A DNA stretch of 64,000 bases from the NCBI GenBank assembly GCA_013398055.1, contig VZRS01000247.1, positions 294,442-358,441 of the forward strand, read 5' to 3'. Below are positions 25,191-38,617 of this stretch, piece by piece. The position numbers were made by a program, and so were the translations under genes. Source of the DNA: Ifrita kowaldi. Its lineage: Eukaryota; Chordata; Aves; Passeriformes; Cinclosomatidae. A model generated the notes under the pieces. It was given only the letters and a program-made list of their open reading frames with translations. It did not search any database and was not told where the DNA came from. The first letter of the stretch is position 1. Every line of letters starts with the position of its first letter.

Positions 25191-27776
25191 TCCAAGAATA
25201 AGTCCTAACTGGTTAGAATTCTAAATGGTGAACTTTTGTGACACTGGCTAAATGGGAAATATGTGCAATTTGTATTTCTTTATGGTAGTGTTTACCCTCT
25301 TCACTGAACTCCACATAATGGGATTTGGTCCCTGAAGACTTGGAGATATTGTTGGAAGGTGTCACCCTGTAACCTTCAGAGGATTTCAAATACAAATCTA
25401 TACATCTAAACTTTAACAAAATCCTACTGAATTATATTTATGAAGTCAGGTTCACAGCTTTTCTTGCTTTATATGCATGCATAAAGAATTTAATTGAGGT
25501 GATCAATTAATTTAACATGTTCTCCCAAAAGAGAAAGCTGCTGATTCAGTAAGAAAATACAAAGCATAAAATTATAATTTATACTTTTATAAGAATGTCT
25601 TTGAAATTGCGAGCTATACTAAAATGACAAGGATCTTAAGAGTGTAGTAATTTTATTTATCTCTAAATCCCATTAAAAAAAGAAATATTTGATTGTTCTA
25701 TCTATGTAAAAGGTATCTTCCTTTCTATTGTGTTAAAATTATATAGTGGGATCTATACTGTTGAAACATAGACCTCTAAAATAATCCTCTTAGTTCTTTG
25801 CATGATTCGTGGAATGAAGATGGTGCACATGGAAGTCTCAAAATGGAGAATCTTGCTGCTAAAGTTTAGGCACTGTCTAACAGCTGCATCTGATAGATAC
25901 CTACCTTCTCTTCTGTGTTGTGTGGAGAATTTAGGTCCTTGCTGCCTCCATGGCAGACTGGATAATCTAGACAGAAGAATTTTACCCTTCATCTCTTCTA
26001 GGAGCTCCCTAAACCCTACTGACTAGAGAGTGAGCTCTGCATATAAATTTTTGTGTGCAATTATGCAGATGGACAGATCCTTCAGAATTAGAAGTTTGTA
26101 CCTATACACTGTTAATTGAAAATAGAGACGGAAAATGCGAAAGATCATATATAGAGAATATGTCACAAAAAGAGCTACTGAAACAAAAGGGATAAATGAA
26201 TACTAAACCTGTATTCTATGCCTTTCCTACAGTGAAAGTTAAGAGTCAAAGAGTTTGGGGTCATGTTTCTTAACCCCTGATATTAATTAATTTGTTTTCC
26301 CCCTCATTGATTTAGCTGTATTTGGCACTGATCAAAAGCAGGAAGATAGGAGGAAGAGGCATGAACTTAATAGTTAGCCTTTTTTAATCTTTAATAAAAT
26401 ACTTACAGTTTCTTAAAATGCTTCGTGTTATTTGGCTCCTTTGAAATGAGAAGATAAATTCCTTGTGGAAAACTCTTTCATGTTTTATGGATTGTTTGCA
26501 GAGTAAAACATAAATTCTATATACAAAAATAAACTAGGAGAGCATGTACATGCATACTTGTTCTGAATTCTTTATGATACTTATTTTCAACACTGATAGT
26601 TCTTTGCGATATTTGAATATTCATGTGACAACCTAGGGGTTATTTACATGAACTGAAACAAGAGAAAACCAGATGAAAGCACTATAAATCCTGTGAATAA
26701 AAACAATATATTATCATTTTTATATTTCCTAATGTTCTGAGTTTCAAGTAAGTAAAAGTTGTTTGTAAAATTTCTACTACTGGGGAATATTGTTCCATTT
26801 CTTAAATCAGATTGTAGGTACAATAAAACTTTCATAAACATGTTACAAATTGCTTATATCTTTCCTATATAAATAAGATGCTGAGGGTTCCTAAATTACT
26901 TCAGAATTACAGCAAAGCTTTGGATTGAGTTGTAAACATTATAACAATGTATCAATTTTGGGGTAATTGCTTTGAAAGTACAGATTATGATTTAAAGTTG
27001 CCATTTTTTTTTTATTTGATTTTAAATCCATGTTCATTGTCATCCAACCCAGTGCAACTCTTTTACTCGTGTCCTGACATCTGATTCTACTGTCACTAGA
27101 AGGAAGATGCTATGGCTTTCAGACCATACTCTCTTCCTTTTACTCCAGTACTAAGGGTAGAGGCATTGTGCCTCCAAGAAATAGTAATTTATTTACATGT
27201 GACTTGTAGATTATCTCTCTACATGTAGTTTACTGTTGATATTGAGTTATTCTTTGTCTGGTTTATTGCCAGTTCATTTATATGCAGTAAGAGAGCAGTA
27301 GCCTGCTCAAAACATGCTATTTGTAGGTCAGCATGGAGCCAAATCTTTAAAAAAAATACTTTCACTATCTATCGCATGCATTCTTTTTTAGTGCGTGGAC
27401 TCAAGGGATTTGCTTCCATTCTGGTAAGGTAACATTAGAAACTAGTAGTGAAATGTCAGTATTAATGTGTACCGGTTTGTTAACATAATTAAATAACAAT
27501 CTGTCAAAGTATTTAAAAGTATTAGATGAGTTTATCAAATAATTTGATAAATTTTACGTTTGACTTCTCAGGTTTTTAATAAAACAGATAAAAAACAGAT
27601 TCCACATCTATTACCATGTTTTCATAGATGTATTGGTTATGTGGCTAAAGAAGTTTCAGGACCCAACTCTTTTCTACTCAATCTGATCAGTTCATATATG
27701 TCTGTCTGTATGTCTATGTGCTAGAGAAATGTAAAATATTAATAGAAGGTCAGTGAGTGTTCACTGAGCTCTCTTT

Positions 27777-27893
27777 GCCATATGGCCCCTGTGGAGGATA
27801 GAAGGCCCTGGCTAGCTTAAGCCTGCCATATGGACCTGGTGGAAAAAGGTAGGTTTCACACACAGAGCAAACCTACCATATGGACTGGGTGGA
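27777..27893 (+). repeat. Three-copy degenerate minisatellite (period 48-50)
   Basis: Three units start at 27777, 27825 and 27875. Each opens with '(g/a)ccatatgg' and then a 'c..(g)tgga' block: gccatatggcccctgtgga, gccatatggacctggtgga and accatatggactgggtgga. The second and third units are each preceded by a 'cct'. The 48- and 50-base spacing and shared flanks point to an old tandem duplication. Each copy holds the palindrome CATATG, which is also an E-box (CANNTG). Confidence 0.75.
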
Positions 27894-28549
27894 GCACACA
27901 AAACTCTAAACATTTCTTGTACACCAGGGCCTTTTACACAGAAGAATGTAAAAACATACATAATACATCACACACAAAAGCCATTGAAAAATGGATCAAT
28001 TGTTTAGGTTTATATAATGCTTTCAAGCAGTGACCAAAATTTTATAAATAATCAGGACTTGTTTTGAAATAGGAAAGAGGACCATCAATCATTTACAACT
28101 GACTTTTTTACTTTGCACTTAACATCTGTTGTATAATGGGACTGTACAATGCCACCCTTAAAGCTGTACAAAGACAGAACACCCAAAAACAGTGATAGGG
28201 TTAAAGCAAAGGTTTTCTGATTCTGTTCCCTTGGGTTTCTTTTCCCTCCTGTTCTTAACCTGAAAAACAAATTTAGCACACTGCGTAAGAGTTGTGAGGC
28301 AAGTCCTGAACTTAGAAATGTCTTCTGTACTCTTAATCTTTTGAGAAATTGAGACTTAGCATAGGATAAGATCATCAATTCAACTTTAGTTCCTCTATGA
28401 AGAGTGTGATATTACATACTGGTATCTTCTTTTATAGACCAAAGATATAGTAAAGTAGGATAGTAAAACGCTCATCTTTCAAACCACTGGACCTAATGTT
28501 GAACCTTCTTACACATTCCCATGCAAACTTATTTATATTGTCTTTAATT

Positions 28550-28579
28550 TTGGTTGGTTGGTTGGTTGGGTTTGGTTGG
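28550..28579 (+). repeat. (TTGG)n microsatellite
   Basis: About seven TTGG units with one 'tttggg' interruption, followed by a T9 run. Simple repeat. Confidence 0.9.
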
Positions 28580-29128
28580 CTTTTTTTTTGCAGAAACAGC
28601 AAAAGTCAGATCATGACCACTCCAGCTATGATTTTACCAAAATACAGGAAAATGGAGCATAAACTAAAGATGTATTTTTAAGACCTTCTTTTCTGATTTC
28701 TTACCTGTTTTCATAATGATTCAGATCTTATTTTCACAGTCTTATATGAGAGAATGAGTTTTGTATGTGAGAATTAATAAGGAGAAAAGAAGTCAAGATC
28801 TGTTTTATTTTGTAAACAGAGAGATTATCTAGGCTGACTTGTCCCTTCAGATTTCTGTCACAATCTTTTCCTTTCCTCTAATTGTATTTTTTCCTTTGGT
28901 CTTGCAATTTCAGCAAGCAAACTAATTTTTTCATATCTTGGAATGAGAAGAAACTACTGAAACAAAGATACTTTAGAAACAATCAGTGCTACTGAGGAAA
29001 GTGTCTGAGATGTAAGGAAAAAGTGCAGGAAGCAGTAGAATAAGCTGAGTTGTGGAACAGCTAGGACAAAGAGAAGACAAAGACAGTGATTCTGAAAATA
29101 AAGGATTTGGATTTTACCTTTTGAACTC

Positions 29129-29166
29129 ATTGTGCTAAAATTTTTGTAATTGTGCTAAAATTTTGT
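29129..29166 (+). repeat. 20-base tandem duplication
   Basis: 'attgtgctaaaatttttgta' is followed at once by a second copy that is one T shorter. Replication-slippage duplication. Confidence 0.9.
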
Positions 29167-32100
29167 ATACAACTATCAGTCCATAGCACTGACTTCATTT
29201 TCATAAACTGAACAAAAAAAAAATCACTGAAGTTCCTGTGACTTGCTCGTCTCAATCTTCTGGGTGCAGGAGTTCACAAAACCGTGTAGGGTGGTCATTT
29301 ACTGATGTGGCTCTTGCTTTTTTTGACTAGCTGGGCTACAAGCCAACCTGTTATTGAGATACAGAATAAAAGTATTATCCTTAAATATATAATGATCTCA
29401 TCAAGTTGAGATAATAAAGCTTGTGCAGTCTGTTTCAGTTTGTTTAGGCAGTAACTGTTTTCACAGTACAATAATGCTAAAGATCTTTTGATTTCTGTTT
29501 TGTTTATTTACAGCTATCACATACATAAATTATTGTAAATTCTTAGAGAACCTTTGAACCATTCTTGGGATTTGTATTTTGTTTCTGTTACACAACATTA
29601 ATAATTGCTTAAGGATTGAAAAAAAGAATTTTTCAATTACGTTCTTGGCATAAACATTGAAACATTTACAGAAGTTTTGATATGAAACAAAATTAGTAAG
29701 ATCTGTCCCTATAGTGGAGATGCAATGCATATTTCCTTGATATTATGGTATGATGTAGAGAAAAGACTGAACAAAATATTTAATTTGCATGAAGATTTTA
29801 AACTGGATCCCAAAAGAGATTTTAATTTACCAGCAAGTGTATGGCATCTTTGCTGTGCAGGGTACTTTAATTGTCTGTATTTAATGTAAAGCAAACTGAT
29901 CCCTGTTACATGATGACTCCAAACTATTTTTTATCTTCTTAAATCAGTGCTGAATGTGGCTCATAATGCATAAATACATAAAGGATACTTTTTTGGTCTT
30001 CTCTAATATGTATTCTGTTATATTAGCATAAATTACATATTCCAAGACATGAAAACACATGCAGGCCAAATCTCACTTTAAAGTGGATGCCTCAAATGGA
30101 GCAGAAAACATTAGAGGTAAAACTTCTACATTATTCTATCAGTGAGCATCAAGCTAGTGAATGCCATAGAAATCTCACTAATGGACACATTCTGGCAGCT
30201 TGTTGCAGATGTTTGATGAATGAATTGCTAGAGAAATCATATCAGATGTAAAAATGCTTGCCTTTTCATTCTGAATTTTGTTTCCGAGCACTCTGGGGTT
30301 TAGGGATTTTGTTTGTTTATTATTATGGATTTCTGTGAAAATCAGATATTAGGATATAATGTATAGGCAATGGTTTGAGAAATGTGGCTATAATATTGTA
30401 AAGGACTGTTTCTGATGCTATAAACTATGAAGCTCATATTGAACTCCCATAGGCAGACAGCCAAATTTCTATTAGGATATCATAACCATATAATCCAAAC
30501 TGTGTACATTGATTATTGTCTACAACATTTGCATCTGAGTACTGGAACCATTCCGTAGATAGACACATTATGGATGTTTATTATATCTGCTAAAAAAATA
30601 TTATGGAATAATTTGGAAAAAGTGAGTTAAATATACTCTCTTATGCAAATGTGGGTGTTCCAGCCACAAAAATAAGGAAGCCTCTGTGTTATACTGCTTC
30701 GTGATACTAAATCAGCTCACTCCTTTTGTACCCTTCCTGGTGGGAGTTTGTCAAAACAGGACGCTTCACATCCTTTTGTTTTCAGTAACACTTGACGTAT
30801 TAGGTGTGAAGAGAGTTAAGACCTGGAGCTACTAGATCATATATTTCTGTAAAAAGTGTGCATTGCCATTTGGGTGCCCAAGCAAAGACTGGACATATTA
30901 TTGAACTGTCGATGACAAAACACCTGTTCCCTTAACCTCTCAGAAGGCTGACTGCAGGGCTGGACCAGCACAGTCCCCTCAGTTCTTTGTTTTCGAAGCG
31001 GGGTTCCTTCCCCTGCACTTTCAAAGCATTTGACACTTTTCATTGCATGTTCAGGAATTCGTGAACCTGTTGCCCAGTAGCCCCATACAGTTGTGTCAGT
31101 TGAGTCCATCTTAACTTTGCTTCCTGATTATTTTATTTTACTGGCATATTTGGCACTAATACATCCAGGACAGGAATTTTGGCAGGGCAAAAGCTCAGGA
31201 ACAGCTTTCCTTAGTATGTTTCTGTCTTGCTGTGCATTTTAGGCTGGTCATCTTATTCACTGGTCTAATCCATGTATTATAAGTCCAAATATTAGAGGTA
31301 ATTGCTAGTATCCCTTTTGTTAAAGTAGTTATTAAAATCATGGGCAATTAATAGGATCTTGCAAGGAAGTGAAGAGAATATGAATATATATGTTTTTAAA
31401 TACTGGGTTTCTGCAAAAAGCAGTGTCACTGGACAACTTATTTATTTATCTAAAATATGAGATTTTCTCATTTTCATAAAAAGAAACAAGACAGTATTCT
31501 GTATGAATATTCAGTTAAACAAAGCACTTAAATTAATCAATAGATCCAGTTGTACATATTCTGACCAGATAAATATTTTCCTTCTGGTACAGATGACCAG
31601 TATAAATTGCCATAAATAAGAAGTATTTAAACCTCTTTTGCCTTCTCTGTTGAACTTCTCTGACATATTTATTTGTGAAACACAATACTGTTGACTTCTG
31701 TGCTGCCACTTTACACCAGATGCCAAGCATGCCTGGTCAACCTCATCTGCTTGCCAGCACTCTTGGGATGAGGGTATGGGACAGGTTATGAGCTGCTGAA
31801 TGAATGACAGCTGACGAGTGTTGCTCAGACACATTACCATATATTCATTTTCTTTTTGGGCATCTGATTCATGCTGTCAGCAGATTACCAAGAGCATGGG
31901 CCATGTGACAAGGTAGCAGGAGAATTAATACTTAGGCCCACATAATTGCAACATGGCTAGATATGGACTTCTTGAAAACACTGACTTTTTTGGTTTTTCC
32001 TGAAGAGAATGAATATTAGAATTATTAACTGAACACAGACCAAGGAAAATAGTGTGAATACAATGCAGTTCCAGGTATTAACATAAACCCTTCATCTTCA

Positions 32101-32559
32101 GAGAATTACAAGTTACCTGCTGTGCTCTTATCAAAAACTCCCTTCTTACTACCATTATGCTTACAAAAGAGGAGTGCTGTTATTTTAGATGACAATGACA
32201 AAAATGCTAATATTGTTGATATTCCTTATTTTTAAATCACCTTAAATCCCCAAATAATAGATGTTTTTCAACTTTCATGGAACATGTCCAGAGGATTATT
32301 AATCCAAGTCATGTGGCCCTTGAAATGATCCAATAAATTCTAGCAAAATGCAGTTGTTACATTGTCTAATGTTTTTTTCTCTGCATTTTGCAGTAGCCAT
32401 ATGGAGGCAGTTATAGGGAGGAACAGGCAGCACAAAAATAAGTATGCATACTGTGGATGCATTGCCTTGTGTATTGCTTTTATCAGTTGAGATGTGCATA
32501 TTTATGTCCATAATTTTGCAAATGTGAGGTTTAGTCTACTATACATTCATTATGCAGAC

Positions 32560-33090
32560 TTAAAGTCCAGTCCCTAATTTGAAGTTTGATGTTAATCAGG
32601 AATTTATCTTAGACTGAAAATATTTGGCTTGATCATTTGATTCTGCATACATTTAGGCAAGCTGGATATATGACCAGGGAGCCAGCTTCTGAGCCAGCAC
32701 AATAAAGGAGATTAAATAGATCGTTTTTTGAACGTTGGAGTTTGATTTCCTAACCAAATCTCCCTTCACTGCATAGATGATCGTGGACACCCCTCAACAT
32801 GACTTTGGAAGAATGACTCTTGTGAACCTCTAGGGAGACACGTTTGCAGAACCCTCTGCATACATATATGCATATAAGCAGTTCACATGGAATTGCTGCA
32901 AAGCCAAGAAACACTCTTTTTAGCACTCAGTATTGCCTGGCTGATGGAGTGGAGTTAGCAGAGTACTAATTGGGATGTTTGACATGAACCGGTAAAATAC
33001 ATTTATATTTTTTTCAGCATCCAAAGCGCAGATGGCCTTACTCTGCATCCGATTCCTGCCAGTAGCGTATAAAGATCCTTAAAAAAGAAA
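32560..33090. promoter_or_regulatory. Candidate conserved noncoding element
   Basis: Long unique stretch with 'gatgttaatcaggaattt', 'ttaaatagatcgttttttg', 'gatgatcgtggacac', 'agtactaattgggatg' and 'ccaaagcgcagatggcc'. Isolated CpGs are retained. No coding frame of note. Confidence 0.3.
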
Positions 33091-34159
33091 TAATGGGCAC
33101 TGTTCTTACAATTAAGAACTGCAGGTTATAAAATTATAAAGTACCTTCTTTTTATACTAATATATGGTTTAAAAATGCAATAAAATATTTAGAATACCTT
33201 TTTAACAATAATTTCATCTTTAGGAATTTAATTTCTTAATTTCTTCAGAGTTAATGAATGTTACTGTTAGGTATTCAAGATATATGTGTTTTATAATTAT
33301 CAGACATATACAAAATCATCTCTGACTTTCCCATTTCTTCTTTTTTCCTAATCATTCAATGCACTTCAAAAAATTGTGTGAAAAAATCTGTGAGTAAACA
33401 AGATACTTTTTATTATGGGGCCAGAGAAACCGTATAATTTTGTTTTGCATGTTACGTGTTATGATGCCAAAATACACAGAATAGAAATACCACTGGCATT
33501 TTAACATTCCATTGTATGGTAAAATATGTTTGTTTAAAAATAGGAATGATAATTTATTCTAAAATGTTGTGAAATCCTTGAATAAATAAATCAGCCAATA
33601 CTGCTTGACCCAACCCTAATCAGCAATAGGCTGCAAAATAAGATAAAGGTTATTAAAATAATCCTTTTATTGAAAGAGAAAATTAGATAAGTTGTGCTGA
33701 TTGACTCTGAGGCCCTCCTAGGGACATGTAAAATGAAGAATAAACTCAACTTGATCTAGTCCAAAAAGCCTGAAGAAATCCTCACAGCTGGAACATCACC
33801 ACTAATTACATTTTTGCTTTTTGAATATATATTGCCAACACTTTCTGTTCCTTTTTAGTGATGTTACACCCGTAATTCCTTAACAAACTAAAATATGTGA
33901 TCTTTAAGGATTATATTTTATATATTTGCTTTGACAGCTGTAAATTTCGCTTACATTTAACTAAAATTCTTGAAATACCGCAAAATTTGTTGTATGTAAA
34001 AAACAAGTTTAGCTGTTTTGTTTATTTCTTGCTGAGTCAGTATAAACTTCTTGCTCCTGGGCAGTCTTTCTCCTCCCCTCCTTCACCTCATAATCCCGCT
34101 CCTATTACCCCTTTCCAAAGTGTTTGGCCACCTTGAGTGTCCTTCTTCCCTATTTTCTG

Positions 34160-34191
34160 AACTTTCTATTTCCTCAACTTTCTATTTCCTC
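34160..34191 (+). repeat. 16-base tandem duplication in a pyrimidine-rich patch
   Basis: 'aactttctatttcctc' occurs twice in succession (34160-34175 and 34176-34191) within a CT-rich patch that runs from about 34050 to 34290. Confidence 0.9.
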
Positions 34192-35365
34192 ACTTCTTGA
34201 TTACTCCCCATCTTTTGTCAAGTCCTCTCTTCCATGTCCTTATTCCAGCCAGCAATATGTTCCTTTTTTCCCCCTCTCTGTGCTTATAGAAAAATTGACT
34301 TGCAAGATATCAGCATAGAAGGGGTATCACTGAACCCTGGAGGAAGAGTGATCCCAAATGTTGTGTTAAAGAAGTGATTCTCCATCTGGCTCTAATTTGC
34401 CATTATGGAGGCAACTCCAACTGCAGTATGAGCAATGATGCTGTGCAGTAGTGAAGAATGACCTGTAGAGAATGCATGTTCTTTAAAAGGATTAAAGAAA
34501 TGCTGGAAATTTATTAATTGATTTTTTTTCCAAAAAGGAAAAGCATCAAGTTAGTACATTATGTTTTCAGTGGTTAAAATCTCATAGTATTGTTAGAAAA
34601 TATGACTCTTACTGTTGGTGGGAAAGTCCTGCATCTAAACATCTAGACAAAGTCCTACCTCCAAAGTGGACACATAAAACTAAATTTTTACCTCCTTTTA
34701 TATGTGTAGTTCTTTCCATGAAGTGAGGGTGTGCATATTTGGAAACTGTTCCACTTAGGAAAATGGTCCGTAATGGTAGATTTGATACATAGATGTGTGA
34801 GTTCTGTAAGACCTAGTTGCACAAATATAGGAAATTGTATCAGGTACAGAGCTATTGTGCATAAAGTACATATCCAAGAAACTTAGTAGCTGTGATCCTT
34901 TCCATGTAGGCTTTTAATTTTTTGGTCATATTTCATTATTAGAGAGTTGCTGTTCCCAAAGTCCTCAGGCAAACATACCAATCCAAGAAGCAGAACTCAG
35001 TGGACAGCATTTGCAACAGTACTATTAACTGTGGGAACACCAGCCTGTTTGAAGTGTTACAGAAACATTAACGAGTCAGTCAGTCTATTTGAATATTTGA
35101 TATTCCCTCCTGATTTCCAGCTGCCCCAGTTGCAAATGTTTTCATTGCAGAGTATTGGGGTGTCCTGGAGAACTGTTGTTTGTATTAAAAAAGTAAATAA
35201 ATTGTAAATTTTTTTTTTATAAGTTAGTTTCAGTACATTCCTTTTATAGTTGATAACATCTTTCACAGTCATCTTGCATTGCCTCCAGTAACATGCAGAG
35301 TGAATCTTGAATGACAAAATTTGTAAAGCAGTCAAATGGTATGGGAATTGGGCAAGAGGTTTCTA

Positions 35366-35388
35366 TTTGTTTGTTTGTTTGTTTGTTT
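35366..35388 (+). repeat. (TTTG)n microsatellite
   Basis: Five to six perfect TTTG units. Simple repeat. Confidence 0.95.
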
Positions 35389-36029
35389 ATATCTGCCTGA
35401 AATTTTTAAACATTTCGATTTGAGATACAGAATCCCTTGTTCTTTTGTGTTAATATAAATCAAGAATTACAGATGAATTAAAACAGAAGAGCTTCTCACA
35501 CTTGAAACCTCTAACAACAAGGAAGGTGAAATATAAAGCTTTGTACTTAGGAGTGTTTGACAAGGTAAACCAAAATAATATTAAGCCAAATGGAATAGAT
35601 CGTTTTTACAGTGTAGAAAGGAATGTGCGCACCAGATTTATGGTAATAAAAAGTGGAAGCAAAATCCTCTTTCATCATTCGAATGGTAAGAGTGAGCCTG
35701 TGTTAGGAACAAATACATGTGGAATATTTTTCAGAGAACAGAAAAGCCTCAAGATGCATTGCAAAAAAAGCATGACATGATTACAGAATGGCAGTAATCT
35801 GTATAGTATTTTTTTTTCAGCCAGCTATTATCACTTGCTTTCAAATCCTGGCAATATCAATATTCTCCAGTTTGACTGGTGACTGGTCTGAACTTATCCT
35901 ACTTGCTTTTAGGAACAAAGACAAGACAATGGCTACCTCTATTCATCTATTATAGTTTAAATAGCTGTCACAGCTTCCCGGATGTCTGTTTCCATGCTAT
36001 CTGGTGAAAGAATAAAATAGAATGGCAAC

Positions 36030-36240
36030 AAACCAAATACAGTGAGATATGTTTGTTGTATTTGGCCCAAACCAGCTGCTGTTTACAGATAAAATCTGGT
36101 TTGATCAAAACCAGGTGAATTTTGGAAATTGAGGAACAATGGATGGAGTGGTTGTAGCATTTACAAATACTATAACGATATGTGTCGCATTCAGACTTGC
36201 CTATTATGGTGATTTAGTTCATATGTCAAGACACATATTC
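36030..36240. promoter_or_regulatory. Candidate regulatory element with two inverted repeats
   Basis: CAAATACA (36034-36041) pairs with TGTATTTG (36057-36064). CTGGTTT (36096-36102) pairs with AAACCAG (36108-36114) around GATCA. The block also holds 'caaaccagctgctg' (E-box CAGCTG) and 'ctataacgatatgtgtcgc'. It could be dimeric factor sites or chance palindromes. Confidence 0.25.
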
Positions 36241-38164
36241 ATCTCTGCCCAGATACTGTACAGGCTTGGGTAACAGCTTGTCCTATCCTTGTTTATTTGT
36301 TAATTTATAACATCTCAGTTCCTAGCACAAACCAAGGCAGGCCCGGTCACTTCTTTGTTCTGCCTTGTTCTTTGTTTTTTTCCCCCTCTTTCTTTTCATT
36401 GTTGTGCTCCCCACTCAGACAATGGAGTTGTAGATTGACCCTATTTCCCCTTTTGCCCTGACTTCTCTTCTAACACTTCCTTTGATGTGTTTAGACTGAA
36501 AATACCAAACCTCTGTTTCCCAGCAAGGGCTCATCATTTTGCAGCATTGCTCTGCTAGTAGTGTAAGAGGAACATTAGTAGTTCCTTTGCAGCAGTTTAA
36601 AAGATGTTAGGCTAATGATTATTTGGAAACAAAAGTTATCTCATCCTTTCGAGAAAAGAAGACTTGTGCAGGAGCAAAGTATTTTTAAATGTTTTAAAGG
36701 CAAGAGGTCATATTATTTTGCTACTAAGATATGTGGTAATGTTTTAATTGGCTGTGTTTACAATGTGGCTTTTCTTAAAAATGCATTTTTTTAAGATTCC
36801 CTCAATCATTGCTTATCTCACATCCACAAATATCCATGCTTCCTGTGTATAGTATGTACATTTGCTCTGTTTCAAACATACTCACACTCAAAGTTTATTT
36901 CACATGGGACATCAAGAAAACAAAGTCACATTAGTCTGACTTTTTTTTTCTGAATTGACATTTCATTAAAATAAGTTCAGAGTAAGTTCATCTCTCTTGT
37001 CCTACCCTTCCGTGTAAATTTGTTTCTGTTATTTATTGTAACATAACAGTTTGGATGTTACTTTGCATTCATATCATTCTAACTTTTTTTGAGTTACTTT
37101 GTCTATTGCAAAACCATGCCACACATTGTTAAAAAATCTTCGCAAACTTCACGTGTTGAGCATGCACAAAGTACGGCACGTATAACATTAAATAAATTGT
37201 AAAGTAGTAATACAGTAGAAAAAAATTGATCCCTTGCTTAAATTCTATTACAAGACCTGTGTTAGGAGCTTTCTGTGTCTCAGCAATTGCATGGAAGAGC
37301 AGTTTTTGAGTTAATTAAGGCTTATGGAATTTTTAAGTGGGTCAGTTTCATCTAGTATCTCTTAAAATACTTTGACAATTTTAGACCTAAATTATCAGTA
37401 CGATTCCAAGTAGTCTTAGAAAGTAGGAGGTCATTGATCCATTTTCCTGGCAAACTTAGAGGAAAATGATGTCTTTTCAGTTTCCTTTCTCATTTATATG
37501 AATCAACTTCACCATGCATACTAGTGATTCGACTCTTTCCTGCTATATCATGCAAGAGCAATACCTGCACTGGAACCACTGATATAAAGAAATATCTACC
37601 AAAAAAAACTTTAAAGGCGTAACATGGAAGAGGCTTTTTAAAATGCATTTTCTTCTCTTCTCTTTTCTTTCTTTCTTTTTTTTTTTTTTTTAATTTGGGT
37701 AAAATTAATTTGGGGAAGCCATATTTTCAATACAGGAAAAAAGTTTTCAGCTATGCAATAATATTATTTATTGTTTATCAATCTATTGTTTAACTAGTTT
37801 TGTTTATGTTTTGACTTGTTTCTTTTGATTAATGAAAGCATAACAATTCTGGCAGCAGTTTGGAAAAAAACATTTGGTAATGATTTTTGACACTAGAATA
37901 GGAGTTTGGAAGTTGAACTAAGCTAGTTTTCAATAGCCAGAAATACATAATTTATTTTTTCTAATGAAGTGGTGAATATTTCTATAATATTTTAGAAGTT
38001 AGGAAGAAAATACTCATATTTAGGGCCAAATTTTAGTATATTACTACAAAATGACTGCAGTGCTATCCATGCTGCTGTGGGGCAGCATGAGGACAGAGGA
38101 TACATCCACATAGTACACTTTTCAGAGCCTGCTTTGAATCTCAGTAAGGTAGATAGGAAATGGT

Positions 38165-38617
38165 TCAGTAATCTAGAGCCATTTTTTTCTCAGCACTTTG
38201 TAATGTGACCAGAAAACTTAAATATGGCTGAAAAAATCCTTTATGACTCTGATTGGTCTGAAGCTTTCCTTGGTCAACATCAATTCCTTTCTGTAACCTT
38301 AACTTGGAAAGCTTTTGAATGATGACTTTATGAGAAAGCAGTAATTGTGGCATGAGTTGTGACAGGCAGGCCGTAAGGAACAGGGTCTTACTCCTTGTGT
38401 AGTCTATTCTCAGCCTGAGCCACAGTGAAGTAGGAAGAACAGCACCCAGGTTAGGAGTGATCTCCCCAGAATCAGATCTTTCCAACTGAGCTGCTGATCT
38501 TAAGCTTCTCTTGCAGCCAGCAGGCATTTCTAGGGGAAGGTTTGCTTCTTCCTGAAGTAGATGCCTGTGAGAGTTCAGATGGATGAGTACCTTAAAGTGG
38601 CCTTTGCTTCTTTCCAC
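38165..38617 (-). other. 150-codon open frame of unknown nature
   Basis: This is the longest open frame in the window apart from low-complexity artefacts. The minus-strand peptide starts MERSKGHFKVLIHLNSHRHL and ends ...KKMALDY. I do not recognise any domain, signal peptide or membrane segment. It lies antisense inside the DACH1 intron in a block (about 38060-38890) less AT-rich than its surroundings. A second minus frame (38592-38789) lies just upstream in another reading frame. It may be a remnant of a repeat or retroposed sequence, an exon of an antisense transcript, or chance openness. I lean to chance or an old repeat. Confidence 0.2.

Noticed and set aside
35502..35780. 92-codon + frame (MKPLTTRKVKYKALYL...)
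   Set aside because: Not recognised, AT-rich codon use like the surrounding intron, no splice sites in matching phase. Treated as chance.
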